Below, in pieces: positions 1 through 9,842 of a stretch of DNA of 64,000 nucleotides. The notes beneath the pieces are model-generated. The model worked only from the letters and a program-made list of their open reading frames with translations, made no database searches and was not told the origin of the DNA. The DNA is taken from the NCBI GenBank assembly GCA_022823625.1, contig JAJEHQ010000019.1, positions 52,685 to 116,684 of the forward strand, written 5' to 3'. Within the stretch, counting starts at the first letter, position 1; each line of letters begins with the position of its first letter. Position numbers and translations under genes: made by a program. This stretch comes from Gammaproteobacteria bacterium (lineage in GTDB: Bacteria > Pseudomonadota > Gammaproteobacteria > Arenicellales > JAJDZL01).

Positions 1-1260
1 TCCGCGCTCCGCTTTGCCAATCATCCCGATCAATCCAGTTTTCTCAATTAACTCATCCGTATACATGTCCATTCGGGTCGCTGTTGTGGGTCCCGCAGGC
101 CCAACCGCTTCTTCGCCAACCGCATCGACCGGACCGACATAGTAGATGAACCGACCATTAAGGTCAACACCGCTCGGCAGTGATTCGCCGCGCGCAAAAT
201 ATTCCAACATTCGTTTGTGAGCAGCGTCTCTACCTGTCAGAATATTTCCCGTAATAAGCAGTGTTTCACCGATAGTCCAGTTTTGAATTTCGTCTTTTGT
301 AACCGTATTGATATTGACGCGGCGTGCGCCTGCAGTGTCCTGTACGATTTTTGGCCATTGGTCAAGAGAAGGAATCGGTAACTGTGCCGGTCTGGTGCCG
401 TCCAGACTAAAGTGAATGTGCCGGGTAGCTGCACAATTCGGAATCAGACTCACAGGCAGGGATGCAGCATGCGTGGGATACTCCAAGACTTTTACATCAA
501 GCACTGTAGTGAGACCCCCCAAGCCCTGGGCGCCAATTCCTAGTTGATTCACCGCATCATACAGTTTGATTCGCAATTCCTCGGTTGGCGAGTTCGCTCC
601 CCGTTCAAGTAATTCATGCATATCAATTGGGTCCATCAGCGCTTCCTTTGCAAGAACAACGGATTTTTCAGGTGTACCGCCAATTCCGATTCCTAGGATT
701 CCTGGAGGGCACCAGCCGGCACCCAGTTTCGGTACAGTAGCCAGCACCCAATCTACGATATTTTGGCCAGGGTTGAGTACAGTCAGCTTGGCTTTGTTTT
801 CCGACCCACCGCCTTTTGCGGCCACTGTAATGCTAACTTCATCCCCTTCGACCAGTTCTGTGTGAAGTACGGCTGGGGTATTGTCTCGAGTATTCTTGCG
901 AATGCCCCACGGTGGGTCGACTACCGAAGCTCGAAGGGGATTGTCCGGATTCAGGTAGGCTTGTCGAACGCCTTCGTCGACCAGTTCTTGCAGCGGGCGA
1001 TCAGTATCCCATTGAACGTTCATACCGACTTTGGCAAATACCACAACCACACCGGTGTCCTGGCAAATCGGACGATGACCTTCGGCCGCCATGCGAGAAT
1101 TAATCAGAATCTGGGCAATTGCGTCTTTGGCTGCTGGTGACCTTTCGCGCTCATAAGCAGCCGACATTGCATACACAAAGTCCGCTGAGTGGTAGTAGGA
1201 AATATGTTGTAAGCTGTCAGCGATGCTTTGGATCAAATGATCTGCTGAAATTCTTGCCAT
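1..1260 (-). CDS. fumA: Class I fumarate hydratase (iron-sulfur), C-terminus cut by window edge
   Basis: The gene reads leftward from an ATG at 1258-1260 and stays open to base 1, giving 420 residues of a family of about 500. The product would interconvert fumarate and malate in the TCA cycle in the cytosol. The three cysteines that hold the 4Fe-4S cluster in this family are visible, in ICQDTGV, GWCPPG and IPNCAATRH. The start of the C-terminal domain is recognisable from a GPTTATRMD stretch. Tartrate dehydratase is a paralogous alternative, but a single-chain N- plus C-domain layout favours fumarase. The start follows about 110 bases of intergenic DNA, so it probably has its own promoter. 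Confidence 0.93.
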   Translation of the reverse strand, partial: MARISADHLIQSIADSLQHISYYHSADFVYAMSAAYERERSPAAKDAIAQILINSRMAAEGHRPICQDTGVVVVFAKVGMNVQWDTDRPLQELVDEGVRQAYLNPDNPLRASVVDPPWGIRKNTRDNTPAVLHTELVEGDEVSITVAAKGGGSENKAKLTVLNPGQNIVDWVLATVPKLGAGWCPPGILGIGIGGTPEKSVVLAKEALMDPIDMHELLERGANSPTEELRIKLYDAVNQLGIGAQGLGGLTTVLDVKVLEYPTHAASLPVSLIPNCAATRHIHFSLDGTRPAQLPIPSLDQWPKIVQDTAGARRVNINTVTKDEIQNWTIGETLLITGNILTGRDAAHKRMLEYFARGESLPSGVDLNGRFIYYVGPVDAVGEEAVGPAGPTTATRMDMYTDELIEKTGLIGMIGKAERG

Positions 1261-1370
1261 AGACGGATGTATCCCGATAATGTGGAGGTTGACAGTATTC
1301 TATTGGGACAGTATGCTCCAAACGATGTTCTAGCATAACTGGAAGCGTAAACGGAGAAAGGAAAGTAAAT

Positions 1371-3293
1371 TTATTTGTTGCTGACTGTACTTTTAAGGGC
1401 TGAACGAATGCGTTGAAATCTTTCGTTGATTGATTCGAGGTGTTCTTCAGGGACAGGTCCGGTTAGCCAAAATTCTATCAGTAGATTTTTAATATCGTCC
1501 TCCGGGTCCGATCGTTCGGCTCTTTTCGTCATGACCTCATTGAGACGCATGACGTTGTACTGCATTCGCTCCTTGGCAAACGCAGGTGGAGAATCGAGAT
1601 CAGCTAACACCTCAAGCTGCAGACAAATGCTGTTCTTTGCTTCCAGGTTTTGGTTCGTCTGATCGACAAACTTTGTATCGTCTCCTGAATCACCTTCCAG
1701 CATGTCGCAAGCGGCAGCATACCGATCTTGAATGCGAGCTTCAAACGCCCCACAATTGTCTGATATGCTTTCCCATTTCAGCTTACTTTCGTCAACAACT
1801 GAATTCGAATTGTTTGAGTATCGAGCACGTTCCAATGAATCACAGATCTGAGCCTTACTGTTGAGCAGTTGAAACAATGATTCAAGCTTCAAATTTTCAG
1901 CTTGCTTGGACAGTTTCTTGAACTTGGCAACTTCATTGTTAAATTCAGCATCAAGCGAGTCTGATTTGCCTTTTCCAGAGTAAGTCGTCTGTCTCCAACG
2001 TCTTTGAATTTCTGATGCTCTCGCGGCGGACTCCTGAATTTCATCGTGTGAAAGTTGATTAACGGATTTAATCTCACTGATCAGCAACTGCCTCTGTTCT
2101 GTGTTCTTCTTTCTCTGATTGTCCCTTTCCTTGTGCATCTCTGCGCGTCGCTGAAATTGACGGTCGCAGGCACTTTTAAAGTCCATCCAAAGCTGGTTTT
2201 CCTTCTTTTTACGAGTGCGGACAGCAACTGTTTTCCATTCAACTTGGTAGGACTTTGCCTTATCAATGGCAACCTTGATAGGCTGAGCATCAAGTTCATT
2301 CGCTTTTCGGATCAGTTCCTGACGAAATTGAACACCTCTTTCGCGTTCTCGCTCAAGATATGGCGCAAACTTACTGATCACTTCGTCAAATCGAACGTTT
2401 GTGATGTCCCAGTCCTTTTTGTTTAATGGGACAGCAGCTTTCCATTGTTTCTTCGCCTGTCGAATCGCATCTACAATAACTTCCCAGTCGGGTTTGTGTC
2501 CCCAGTCCGTCGAATCATAGAGACTTTCAAGATCTGCACAGATATTATTTCGGGCCTTATAGTTTTGTTTCCTCTGCTTCTTTTGGTTCTTAAAAAAAGC
2601 TCTGCAAGGAGCGAATGCTTCGTTGTAAGCTTCCGAAAAACTCTCCCGAAGTTTTTGATTTGGAAAGTCGCCAGTTTTGTTCCACTTATTCCACTGGTCG
2701 CGAATCGCTTTCAGTTTAGCGTGAAGGTCTTTTGGATGTTCTTCGGAATCCTTAAGTGCGATGAGTTGATCAATCAACCCCTGGCGAGCCTGATTCATTC
2801 CCCAATTTCGCCATTTTTTTAGATTTTGAATCTCAAAACTGAGTTCATTCAGGTTCTTCTGTAATTTTTTGCGACTGGCTGGCTTGTAGTCGATATCATC
2901 CAATTTTTTGAGCCTCGCCTGGCACTGCTCGTAGAGGGAAATGCACTCCCTCAACTGTCCATTTTCGAGCGCCGTTCTCAGATCTTTTACGAGACTCTTT
3001 ATATGCTTGTACAGATTATCCGGGTCTAAAGAACTGCTCTCTGACTCAGCACCATTAGCGTCACTATCCGAAGATTCAGAAACGGAATCCTCAGATGCAA
3101 CCGGCACATTAGGTTTGGAATCGTTCGATTCTGTGGCAGTCTGTGTTGCGTCAATCACATTGGTTGAATCGACTTCTTGAAGGTCTTCCGAGGGAGCGAC
3201 TGATTCATCAGACTTTGAACTCAAGCTTTCAGAGTTGGTAGGGGCGTCTGATTGATTGTTTGAATCCTTGGGATTGTCGATATCGCCAACCAT
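1371..3293 (-). CDS. DUF349 repeat protein
   Basis: This 640-residue soluble protein has an acidic, Ser/Asp/Glu-rich and probably disordered first 90 residues. Several DUF349 helical repeats follow, seen as recurring basic tracts with a conserved Trp, for example IRDQWNKWNKTG and then KAFF/KNQKKQRKQN-like stretches. The repeats suggest an elongated coiled-coil-like structure. No enzymatic motif is visible. The biochemical role of DUF349 proteins is not established, so none is assigned. It stands alone, with intergenic gaps of 110 bp towards fumA and about 360 bp towards dinB. No clear Shine-Dalgarno sequence precedes the ATG. Confidence 0.85.
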   Translation of the reverse strand: MVGDIDNPKDSNNQSDAPTNSESLSSKSDESVAPSEDLQEVDSTNVIDATQTATESNDSKPNVPVASEDSVSESSDSDANGAESESSSLDPDNLYKHIKSLVKDLRTALENGQLRECISLYEQCQARLKKLDDIDYKPASRKKLQKNLNELSFEIQNLKKWRNWGMNQARQGLIDQLIALKDSEEHPKDLHAKLKAIRDQWNKWNKTGDFPNQKLRESFSEAYNEAFAPCRAFFKNQKKQRKQNYKARNNICADLESLYDSTDWGHKPDWEVIVDAIRQAKKQWKAAVPLNKKDWDITNVRFDEVISKFAPYLERERERGVQFRQELIRKANELDAQPIKVAIDKAKSYQVEWKTVAVRTRKKKENQLWMDFKSACDRQFQRRAEMHKERDNQRKKNTEQRQLLISEIKSVNQLSHDEIQESAARASEIQRRWRQTTYSGKGKSDSLDAEFNNEVAKFKKLSKQAENLKLESLFQLLNSKAQICDSLERARYSNNSNSVVDESKLKWESISDNCGAFEARIQDRYAAACDMLEGDSGDDTKFVDQTNQNLEAKNSICLQLEVLADLDSPPAFAKERMQYNVMRLNEVMTKRAERSDPEDDIKNLLIEFWLTGPVPEEHLESINERFQRIRSALKSTVSNK

Positions 3294-3649
3294 TGCAAAT
3301 TAACATTGACTGTAAAGATAGAAAAAGGCGTTGTATTGCTAACGCCCGATTCTTGGTGGTGAAATTAGGTGGTAGATTCTTTGCGTTGCAATTGTAATGA
3401 AACACTGACGAAACTTCAACATCGACCGCAGATTTGGCCAGTCGACTTTTCTTGTTTCGAGAATATAGATTTTAATGTAATTTAATCGAAGAGAATAAAT
3501 TTGTGATTTGAGCGGTTGACAGCCACTGTAACTTTGCGAATTCGATGAGGATTCACGTCAGAATTCCATTGGCTGAACGCGAAGTGGCTTCCGCAGGAAG
3601 CTCAGCATGCCAAGTGTAGGTAGACGGGCAGTTAATTTCGATTCAAAAG
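3294..3649. other. Intergenic region between dinB and the DUF349 gene
   Basis: About 360 bases with no convincing gene. The part nearest 3294 is AT-rich and must carry the leftward promoter of the DUF349 gene. I saw no terminator, tRNA or repeat. Confidence 0.5.
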
Positions 3650-4801
3650 CTATTTTGATCGATCAATACCTCGATGCAATGCACCCGAGCCAAATTTTCG
3701 GTTGACATCGTCCATTACGTCGTCGATTTTCTTCTGACGTTCCGAATCGTCAAATTCCAAGTGTGATTGGATTTTATCGGCAGCCGGTTCCAGCGAACTG
3801 ATTTGAACGCCAATCAACCGAATTTTGAAGTGCCCATCAAGTGTTTTTCGAAGAAGGTTCTGGACACTCTTCCAGATAACCTGAGTAACATCCGTGGCAT
3901 CTGATAAAGTCAGGTGTCTGGATAGCGTTTTGAATTTTGAATCTCTTAACTTGATTCCAACTGTTCGCGCCCGCAACTTCTTTGTTCTGAGTCGAGTTGC
4001 GATTTTTTCAGTTAACCCCAGCAACGTGTTTTCAAGGTGATCGAATTCTTCAACATCGACTGAAAATGTCGTTTCTGTTGATATTGATACGGACTCCCTA
4101 TGCGGTACAACTTTTCGAGAGTCTTCTCCTCTTGCAAGCTGTAGCAGGTGTTCCGTTGAATTTCCTAGAAATTGACGTAGAATCTCGGGATTTGTAATTC
4201 GGAAATCACGAATAGTAAGAATACCGGCCGACTTCAGCTTTTTTTCTGTCACTTGACCAATTCCCCAAAGCCGATTGATCGGTAAGGGATCAAGAAACAG
4301 ATCAAGTGGTGGGTCAACCCTGACAAATCCGTCAGGTTTTTTAAGATCGCTGGCAATTTTGGCGACAAATTTATTGGGAGCGATTCCGACGGATGCTGTC
4401 AGCTGTAACTCGTCAAGTATCTCTTTTTTGATACGCTTGGCGATTGTTGTAGCATCACCCCAAAGGCGCGTACTACCCGAGACATCAAGAAATGCTTCGT
4501 CAATCGAAAGTGGCTCAACCAGAGGTGTGTATCGATCAAAAATCTCGCAAATTTGATTGGAAATATCAACATAGTAGGACATGCGCATCGGTACGAATAT
4601 CAAATCAGGGTATAGCCTTTCTGCAGTGGAAGAAGGCATTGCGCTTCGAATTCCGTATTGTCTGGCTTCGTAACTTGCTGCAGCAACCACACCCCTTTCC
4701 TGTGATCTGCCACCGACTACAATTGGTTGTCCCAGCAGTTCAGGATTATCACGCTGCTCAACAGAAGCGTAGAATGCGTCCATGTCAACGTGAATAATCA
4801 A
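3650..4801 (-). CDS. dinB: DNA polymerase IV (Y-family translesion polymerase)
   Basis: A 383-residue Y-family polymerase, close to the usual length for Pol IV. The palm opens with HVDMDAFYASVEQ, giving the first catalytic Asp, and SIDEAFLDVS supplies the second acidic pair. The VGIAPNKFVAKIAS motif and the helix-hairpin-helix thumb region (GIGQVTEKKL) follow, then the little-finger domain. It copies past lesions at the cost of fidelity and is usually under SOS control, but I did not find a clear LexA box upstream. The only codon that gives the expected N-terminus (MIIHVDMDAF) is TTG at 4801, so a non-ATG start is likely. It stands alone. Confidence 0.95.
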   Translation of the reverse strand: MIIHVDMDAFYASVEQRDNPELLGQPIVVGGRSQERGVVAAASYEARQYGIRSAMPSSTAERLYPDLIFVPMRMSYYVDISNQICEIFDRYTPLVEPLSIDEAFLDVSGSTRLWGDATTIAKRIKKEILDELQLTASVGIAPNKFVAKIASDLKKPDGFVRVDPPLDLFLDPLPINRLWGIGQVTEKKLKSAGILTIRDFRITNPEILRQFLGNSTEHLLQLARGEDSRKVVPHRESVSISTETTFSVDVEEFDHLENTLLGLTEKIATRLRTKKLRARTVGIKLRDSKFKTLSRHLTLSDATDVTQVIWKSVQNLLRKTLDGHFKIRLIGVQISSLEPAADKIQSHLEFDDSERQKKIDDVMDDVNRKFGSGALHRGIDRSK

Positions 4802-4937
4802 GAGTTCAAGCCTAGTGTTCTAGACGCGCCTCAATTGAAAGAGTGAGACCGTTGGCTGTTAGATCCGGTCAAACCTGTAGAAGATTCGCTGGCTCAGAGC
4901 CCCCACTGGTCAAGCCAAGAATTCTATTGACTTAAAA

Positions 4938-5756
4938 TCAACACTCAATAGGCGTTTCGTTTAGGTTGCCCCACTCTGACCACGAACCCGCATAACCTCT
5001 TATGCGGTCGTACCCCAGCGACTTCAGCATAGCATAACTGTGTGATGAACGGTGGTGGGTTTGGCAATAAGTAATGATTTCCTTGTCAGGAGTGATGCCT
5101 TGCTTATGAAGCATATCAAGTAACTCTTCACTCGATTTGAAACGGTTGTTGCGAGTACGATCTATTGTGTCAAGCCAATTAACATTACGCGCACCCGGGA
5201 TGTGTCCGCCGCGCAATGACCGAACATCAAATCCTTGATATTCCATCGGCGACCTCGCATCCAGAATGCCGACGTCTGAATCACCTATTTTCGACAAAAT
5301 ATAATTTTTGTCAGCGTGCGATTTGCCGTTGACATAGGCCGCGTAGTCGCTACGTTCGGTTTTTAGAGGTACTCCCCATTCAATCGGGTGGCCCTCATTT
5401 TTCCACGCTGTAAAACCTCCGTTCAACAACGAACTACTTGGATGAGCCAATACGTCAAGTGTCCATAGCAAACGGGATGCCCTTCCGTTTCCTTCCGAAT
5501 CGTAAGCAACCACATGTTTTTCTCTTGTTAAACCAATGGCAGACAATGCCTCTTGAAGGACTTCCAGCGGTGGTAGCTGTCCACTGGCAGGCGGTTGACC
5601 CGATACAATGTCCAGATAGTCCACGTGAACGGCGCCTGGAATACGTTCTTTCTCGTAGGCATCGAAATCGCCTACGTCGACAACGATCAGTTCGGGTGAA
5701 TCAAGAACTGATTCTAGTTCGCTTGGTTCCAACAAGAAATTCAAATCTAGTGTCAT
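4938..5756 (-). CDS. sseA: Two-domain sulfurtransferase (thiosulfate / 3-mercaptopyruvate type)
   Basis: This 272-residue protein has two tandem rhodanese domains. The N-terminal one (about 1-130) is non-catalytic. The C-terminal one (about 150-272) carries the active Cys in TYCQTHHRSSHS, at the expected CxxxxR position. It would move a sulfane sulfur from thiosulfate or 3-mercaptopyruvate to a thiophilic acceptor such as cyanide. The loop after the cysteine, QTHHR, does not clearly decide between the two donors. It has no signal peptide and so is cytosolic. It stands alone, with an AT-rich 520-bp region upstream. Confidence 0.88.
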   Translation of the reverse strand: MTLDLNFLLEPSELESVLDSPELIVVDVGDFDAYEKERIPGAVHVDYLDIVSGQPPASGQLPPLEVLQEALSAIGLTREKHVVAYDSEGNGRASRLLWTLDVLAHPSSSLLNGGFTAWKNEGHPIEWGVPLKTERSDYAAYVNGKSHADKNYILSKIGDSDVGILDARSPMEYQGFDVRSLRGGHIPGARNVNWLDTIDRTRNNRFKSSEELLDMLHKQGITPDKEIITYCQTHHRSSHSYAMLKSLGYDRIRGYAGSWSEWGNLNETPIEC

Positions 5757-6276
5757 TGAAATAAAATCTTACATTACTCGATTATTTAAAACAATAATTC
5801 TAAAAACTACCAATCTGACAATTAATTTTAGAATAGAGTGCTAAATATAATCTCAAAAATAAATTTGTCAAGGGTGATTTTGAAGAAATTTTCCTAAGTT
5901 CGGCGATTTATGACCACAAGCACTTGAGATTCTGGTTATGAAATTCGATATTCACTTCAAGCGCAGTCCGTTCGGTTGTGAAAAATCAAATTCTGCTCTT
6001 GGGAATTGAACGATCAATCGACCGTCAAAAACAAAACTTGAAGCATAAAAGTTATCCACAAAATTTGTTAATAACTTTGTGAGTATCTTGTGCAAATAGC
6101 GAAGTACTGCTGTTTCATTATGTGGTAAATAATTGACCACCTAGTTCACATCAAAATTTCGTAGGAAGCGAAAAAAATCAAATAAATATGAATAATAACA
6201 AGTAAATAAAAATTGTATATGTGACAGGTAGTCAAATTTGAATGCTAAATATTAATATCGGAAATTATTCAAAATT
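5757..6276. other. AT-rich intergenic region between sseA and relA, with one perfect DnaA box
   Basis: These 520 bases are divergently flanked and must carry the promoters of sseA (leftward) and relA (rightward). A perfect DnaA-box sequence, TTATCCACA, lies at 6052-6060. The segment 6141-6276 is extremely AT-rich. A 62-codon leftward ORF at 5952-6140 has no recognisable product and is probably chance. Confidence 0.5.
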
Positions 6277-8448
6277 TTGGATGATAGAGAAAAGAAATTG
6301 AAACGCACTCTGGAAACAATTCATTCGCAGCGAAGTGCGAAAACGCGCTTTAAACTCTTTCAGTATGAGCGGGCAGTCAATTTGATACGGGAAGTTACAG
6401 ACCTGTTCTCCGATGAAACATGTGTGATCAACCGATCACTGACGGATACGATTTCTTTGTTGATTGAAACCGATGCAGACCAAGATTCCAGCATGGTCGC
6501 GATATTGCGAGGTTACAGGGATTCTTTATCTATCCGGAAAGAAGCGGTCCGAAAGCGCTTAGGCGGATCTGTTGCCAATCTTTATCAGAGTGCGGAGCGA
6601 TTGGATACTCTTTCTGTAAATATGGGGCGGGTCGATGTACAGGATGTAGCATCCAATCAGCAAATTGATTTCAGCAGAATTCTTATTACCATGGTTGATG
6701 ATCCGCGTGTGGTGAACATTCACCTCGCGGAATTGCTTATTCAAATGAGAGGAGCCAAGACTCTATCGGAGGCAGCACAGCAGTCGCTTGCAAAACAGGT
6801 GCTATCGGTTTATACGCCGCTTGCAAATAAGCTTGGAATGTGGCGATTCAAATGGGAACTCGAAGACCTGTCATTCAAATACACAAATCGCGCGGAATTT
6901 GATCGGATTGCTTATCAGCTGGATGGACGTCGGGTAGAACGTGAAGCCTACATTGACACCTTTGTCGCGGAACTTCAATCCCTAATGGACAACTCAAACA
7001 TTGACGCAACCGTCAATGGACGAGCCAAACATTTGTATGGCATCTGGCGAAAACTGAACCGAAAAAGTGTCCAGTTTGACAGCTTGTTCGATGTACGCGC
7101 AGTTCGTATTCTGGTCAACGACATTGCCTCCTGCTATGCAGCATTAGGTGCAGTGCACGCCTCGTGGACTGCGGTTGAAAATGAATTTGATGACTACATA
7201 TCGGCGCCGAAACCGAATGGATACCAGTCGCTTCACACAGCGATCTACGGCCCGAACTCCAAAACTGTCGAAGTGCAAATCAGGACCTGGCAGATGCACA
7301 ATGACTGTGAATTTGGGGTTGCAGCACACTGGTTGTATAAGGAAGACAACAATTCCAGTACCTATCAGGAAGGAAAAATTCGGCTGCTACGCCAACTAAT
7401 GGAATGGAAGGAAGATATTGCGGACTCGCAGTCAAACGACACTTCTAAATCCGATGACAGTAATTTGGCGAGCACTTATGTATTCACACCAGCCGGAAAA
7501 GTGGTGGAGTTGCCTGCATTCTCAACTCCCATTGATTTCGCCTACGCCATTCATACTGAAGTCGGACACAGGTGCAGAGGTGCGCGGGTAAACGGTCGTA
7601 TTGTATCGCTCACGCACGTACTCAAAACGGGCGATTGGGTTGAAATTCAAACGGTAAAGTCTGGCGGCCCAAGCCGCGACTGGCTGTCGTCAAACCAGAA
7701 TTTTGTAGTCTCTTCCAGAGCCAAGGCCAGAATTCGCCGGTGGTTCAAACTGGAAGAATATAGTCGATACGAAGCTCAAGGACGTACATTGCTGGAAAAG
7801 GAACTTGCCAAACACGGCTTGTCAAAAATCAACTTTGAAAAGTTGGCTTTGAGCAACGGTTACAAGAACAGTGAAATTTTCCTCGCGGCAATCGGAATGA
7901 AGGAATTGAAGGCTACCCATGCCATTTCAAGTCTGATCGAATCCGAGCCTGAAGAATCGGAAATCAAACTGTCCAAACGTGGATTGGAACCAATTGCTCC
8001 AGCACTATCAGTTCTGGGTATCGGAAACCTGCTTACGAATCATGCGTCGTGTTGTGGACCACTGCCTGGCGACGATGTCATCGGTTATGTCACCGTATCC
8101 CGCGGAGTGACCATTCACAAGCGCGATTGCGGCAACATAAAGCGAATGTTGGAAACTCATCCTGACCGGCTGTTGCCGGTTGACTGGGAGTATAACCAAA
8201 CGACAAACTACCCTGTTGATTTAGAGATGATTGCAGAAGGTCGATCAGGATTACTACAGGAAATAACCTCGGTCATGTCAAATCTGGGTGTCAGTTTAAT
8301 CGCGCTGAATACACCTCACATTCGGTCAAATGAAGTGGGCCGAATAAGCATGACCATTGAAATTAGTACCGCGGTTGAATTAAAAAATGTATTAGCGAGA
8401 CTCAGAGGTTTGGACCGGGTAATTCGCGTCCGGCGCCAGCAGCCTTGA
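6277..8448 (+). CDS. relA: RelA-type (p)ppGpp synthetase
   Basis: A 723-residue long RSH protein, close to E. coli RelA (744). The N-terminal hydrolase-like domain lacks the HD metal pair, so it should not hydrolyse ppGpp. The synthetase domain has GRAKHLYGIWRKL, FDVRAVRI and EFDDYISAPKPNGYQSLHT. The EFDD signature is that of synthetase-only RelA rather than SpoT. A TGS domain (about 405-470), a zinc-finger-like CCGPLPGDD segment and a C-terminal ACT domain follow. It would make the alarmone on ribosomes stalled by uncharged tRNA. A separate SpoT would be needed elsewhere in the genome. The start is a TTG at 6277, since the next in-frame Met is far inside. It converges on the NRDE gene with one base between stops. 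Confidence 0.95.
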   Translation: MDDREKKLKRTLETIHSQRSAKTRFKLFQYERAVNLIREVTDLFSDETCVINRSLTDTISLLIETDADQDSSMVAILRGYRDSLSIRKEAVRKRLGGSVANLYQSAERLDTLSVNMGRVDVQDVASNQQIDFSRILITMVDDPRVVNIHLAELLIQMRGAKTLSEAAQQSLAKQVLSVYTPLANKLGMWRFKWELEDLSFKYTNRAEFDRIAYQLDGRRVEREAYIDTFVAELQSLMDNSNIDATVNGRAKHLYGIWRKLNRKSVQFDSLFDVRAVRILVNDIASCYAALGAVHASWTAVENEFDDYISAPKPNGYQSLHTAIYGPNSKTVEVQIRTWQMHNDCEFGVAAHWLYKEDNNSSTYQEGKIRLLRQLMEWKEDIADSQSNDTSKSDDSNLASTYVFTPAGKVVELPAFSTPIDFAYAIHTEVGHRCRGARVNGRIVSLTHVLKTGDWVEIQTVKSGGPSRDWLSSNQNFVVSSRAKARIRRWFKLEEYSRYEAQGRTLLEKELAKHGLSKINFEKLALSNGYKNSEIFLAAIGMKELKATHAISSLIESEPEESEIKLSKRGLEPIAPALSVLGIGNLLTNHASCCGPLPGDDVIGYVTVSRGVTIHKRDCGNIKRMLETHPDRLLPVDWEYNQTTNYPVDLEMIAEGRSGLLQEITSVMSNLGVSLIALNTPHIRSNEVGRISMTIEISTAVELKNVLARLRGLDRVIRVRRQQP

Positions 8449-8449
8449 A

Positions 8450-9235
8450 TTACGAAGTGAGTTCAGAAAGGTGAAAATTGAACTGACGTTGCGACTGACA
8501 GTCACGAGAATTTTCACCGAAGGTTCGCTCTTCAAAATAGACATTCAGTTGGTGGTCGACAAGCACTACAGTGGAACTTCGGGTGCCATAATTTCTGGAC
8601 TTGATAAAAATTGGTACATCCTTCGAGTGGGTGGAATTCGCCGAACTGAGACAAGTTTTATTTTGAATTGAATCATATGAATTTTGGTCGGACAGAATTT
8701 CAAAAATTCTGTCATGACGCACCGTTTCATCATTTCGAAGATGACTGGCTAGCAGTTCTTTTCCAACCAACACTCGAGGCCACGGAGAGTTAATGAAAGA
8801 ATTGCTAAGTGCGTGAATGCCGGAATTCAAATTTGTCGCAAGATGTGACCAGTTTGACTGGTAACGAAGCTGAGAGTAATCACCGAACAAAATGCTGTAT
8901 CCGTTATATTCATCCCGATTCTGAAGCAGTAGTTTCGCATATTGATCTATAGATTGACTGGATTGCAAAAATTTGCTGACGAGCTCACCTCGACTCCGAA
9001 GTGGCTCGTGCTTTGATCCTGAATCGAGGCGATTGGTAATTGCGGCTATTCGACCGGTTCGGCTGATGCCTAGCCACGTGCCTTGGGCTTCTAGATCACG
9101 ACCGGCCAGTGTGTCCGGATGGTTGTCCCAGAAATCAGCGGCCGCGGTCGGACGCTGATAATACTCATCCCGGTTAGCGGCCAGTATGAACGGGTATTGA
9201 TGGCTTTTCTGAAATGCAACGAAAATGACGCACAC
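8450..9235 (-). CDS. NRDE family protein (TANGO2-like)
   Basis: This 261-residue protein begins MCVIFVAF and carries the family-defining NRDE motif in ILAANRDEYYQRPTAAADFW. A G(R/K)D(L/x)EAQGTWLGI block follows, also typical. The family resembles N-terminal nucleophile hydrolases, with Cys2 as the likely nucleophile after Met removal. Its substrate is not settled; the eukaryotic homologue TANGO2 has been linked to heme and lipid handling. It is cytosolic, with no signal peptide. It is monocistronic and converges on relA. Confidence 0.88.
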   Translation of the reverse strand: MCVIFVAFQKSHQYPFILAANRDEYYQRPTAAADFWDNHPDTLAGRDLEAQGTWLGISRTGRIAAITNRLDSGSKHEPLRSRGELVSKFLQSSQSIDQYAKLLLQNRDEYNGYSILFGDYSQLRYQSNWSHLATNLNSGIHALSNSFINSPWPRVLVGKELLASHLRNDETVRHDRIFEILSDQNSYDSIQNKTCLSSANSTHSKDVPIFIKSRNYGTRSSTVVLVDHQLNVYFEERTFGENSRDCQSQRQFNFHLSELTS

Positions 9236-9362
9236 GGTTTACTGAACACAGAAGTACGAAAATTTACAAATTGAGAAAAGACTGAGCTGACTGATCGTCA
9301 TTCAAAAAAGAAGCCAGGCGCATGAAGTTTTACCTGGCAGAAAAAGTACAATAATTAGTTCC

Positions 9363-9761
9363 CTAAATTGGCGGTTCGCAGGCGACTGTGTCAATTTTTG
9401 AGGGCAGTGTGACTTCCAGGAGTTCCATATCCTCGGATGTAGCAGTTTCATTGTGTCGCATTCCACCTGGTAGGTATAGAGAGTCTCCTTTTTCGAGGTG
9501 AAATTTATCGCCGGTTTCAAATTCCATATCGATCCAACCATTCAAAATGTACAGAAATTGACAATCACAGTTGTGGTAATGCCATCCTGTCGGCTCCGTC
9601 ATGCCTTTGATGGCAGTCATTGTTTGTGCATTTAATTTACCCAGACTCCCGGTTTTCGCGCCAAGATCTCGATAGACAAAAAAACTTCTACGCCCAGGAA
9701 TTTCAGGAGCAGTTTCTGGTGTAGTGCGAGTGAGTTCCTGAGTTTTCGCGTTCACATTCAT
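9363..9761 (-). CDS. Single-domain cupin protein
   Basis: This is a 132-residue cupin. The first motif is seen around GWHYHNCDCQFLYILNGWIDMEF, with metal-ligand-like His residues. The second is GDSLYLPGGMRHNETA, with a conserved His. The frame stays open further upstream to 9881, but that would overlap the divergent rlmE start. The ATG at 9761 gives a normal cupin N-terminus, so I chose it. Small cupins of this kind bind a metal and may act as isomerases, dioxygenases or sensors; no substrate can be read from the sequence. It is divergent from rlmE, with an 80-bp shared promoter region. Confidence 0.82.
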   Translation of the reverse strand: MNVNAKTQELTRTTPETAPEIPGRRSFFVYRDLGAKTGSLGKLNAQTMTAIKGMTEPTGWHYHNCDCQFLYILNGWIDMEFETGDKFHLEKGDSLYLPGGMRHNETATSEDMELLEVTLPSKIDTVACEPPI

Positions 9762-9842
9762 AAGTAGACATTCGGATGGTTCGACATAGAGAGTATAACT
9801 CTTTTTTGCAAAAAGATATTCCACAGACTTTCGAGGTTTTGA

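Noticed and set aside
1289..1317. Rightward promoter-like pair TTGACA-N17-TATGCT between fumA and the DUF349 gene
   Set aside because: No rightward gene follows, and it would only give antisense RNA to the DUF349 gene; a chance match is likely.
5952..6140. 62-codon leftward ORF upstream of relA
   Set aside because: No domain, no ribosome site, and it lies in an AT-rich promoter region.
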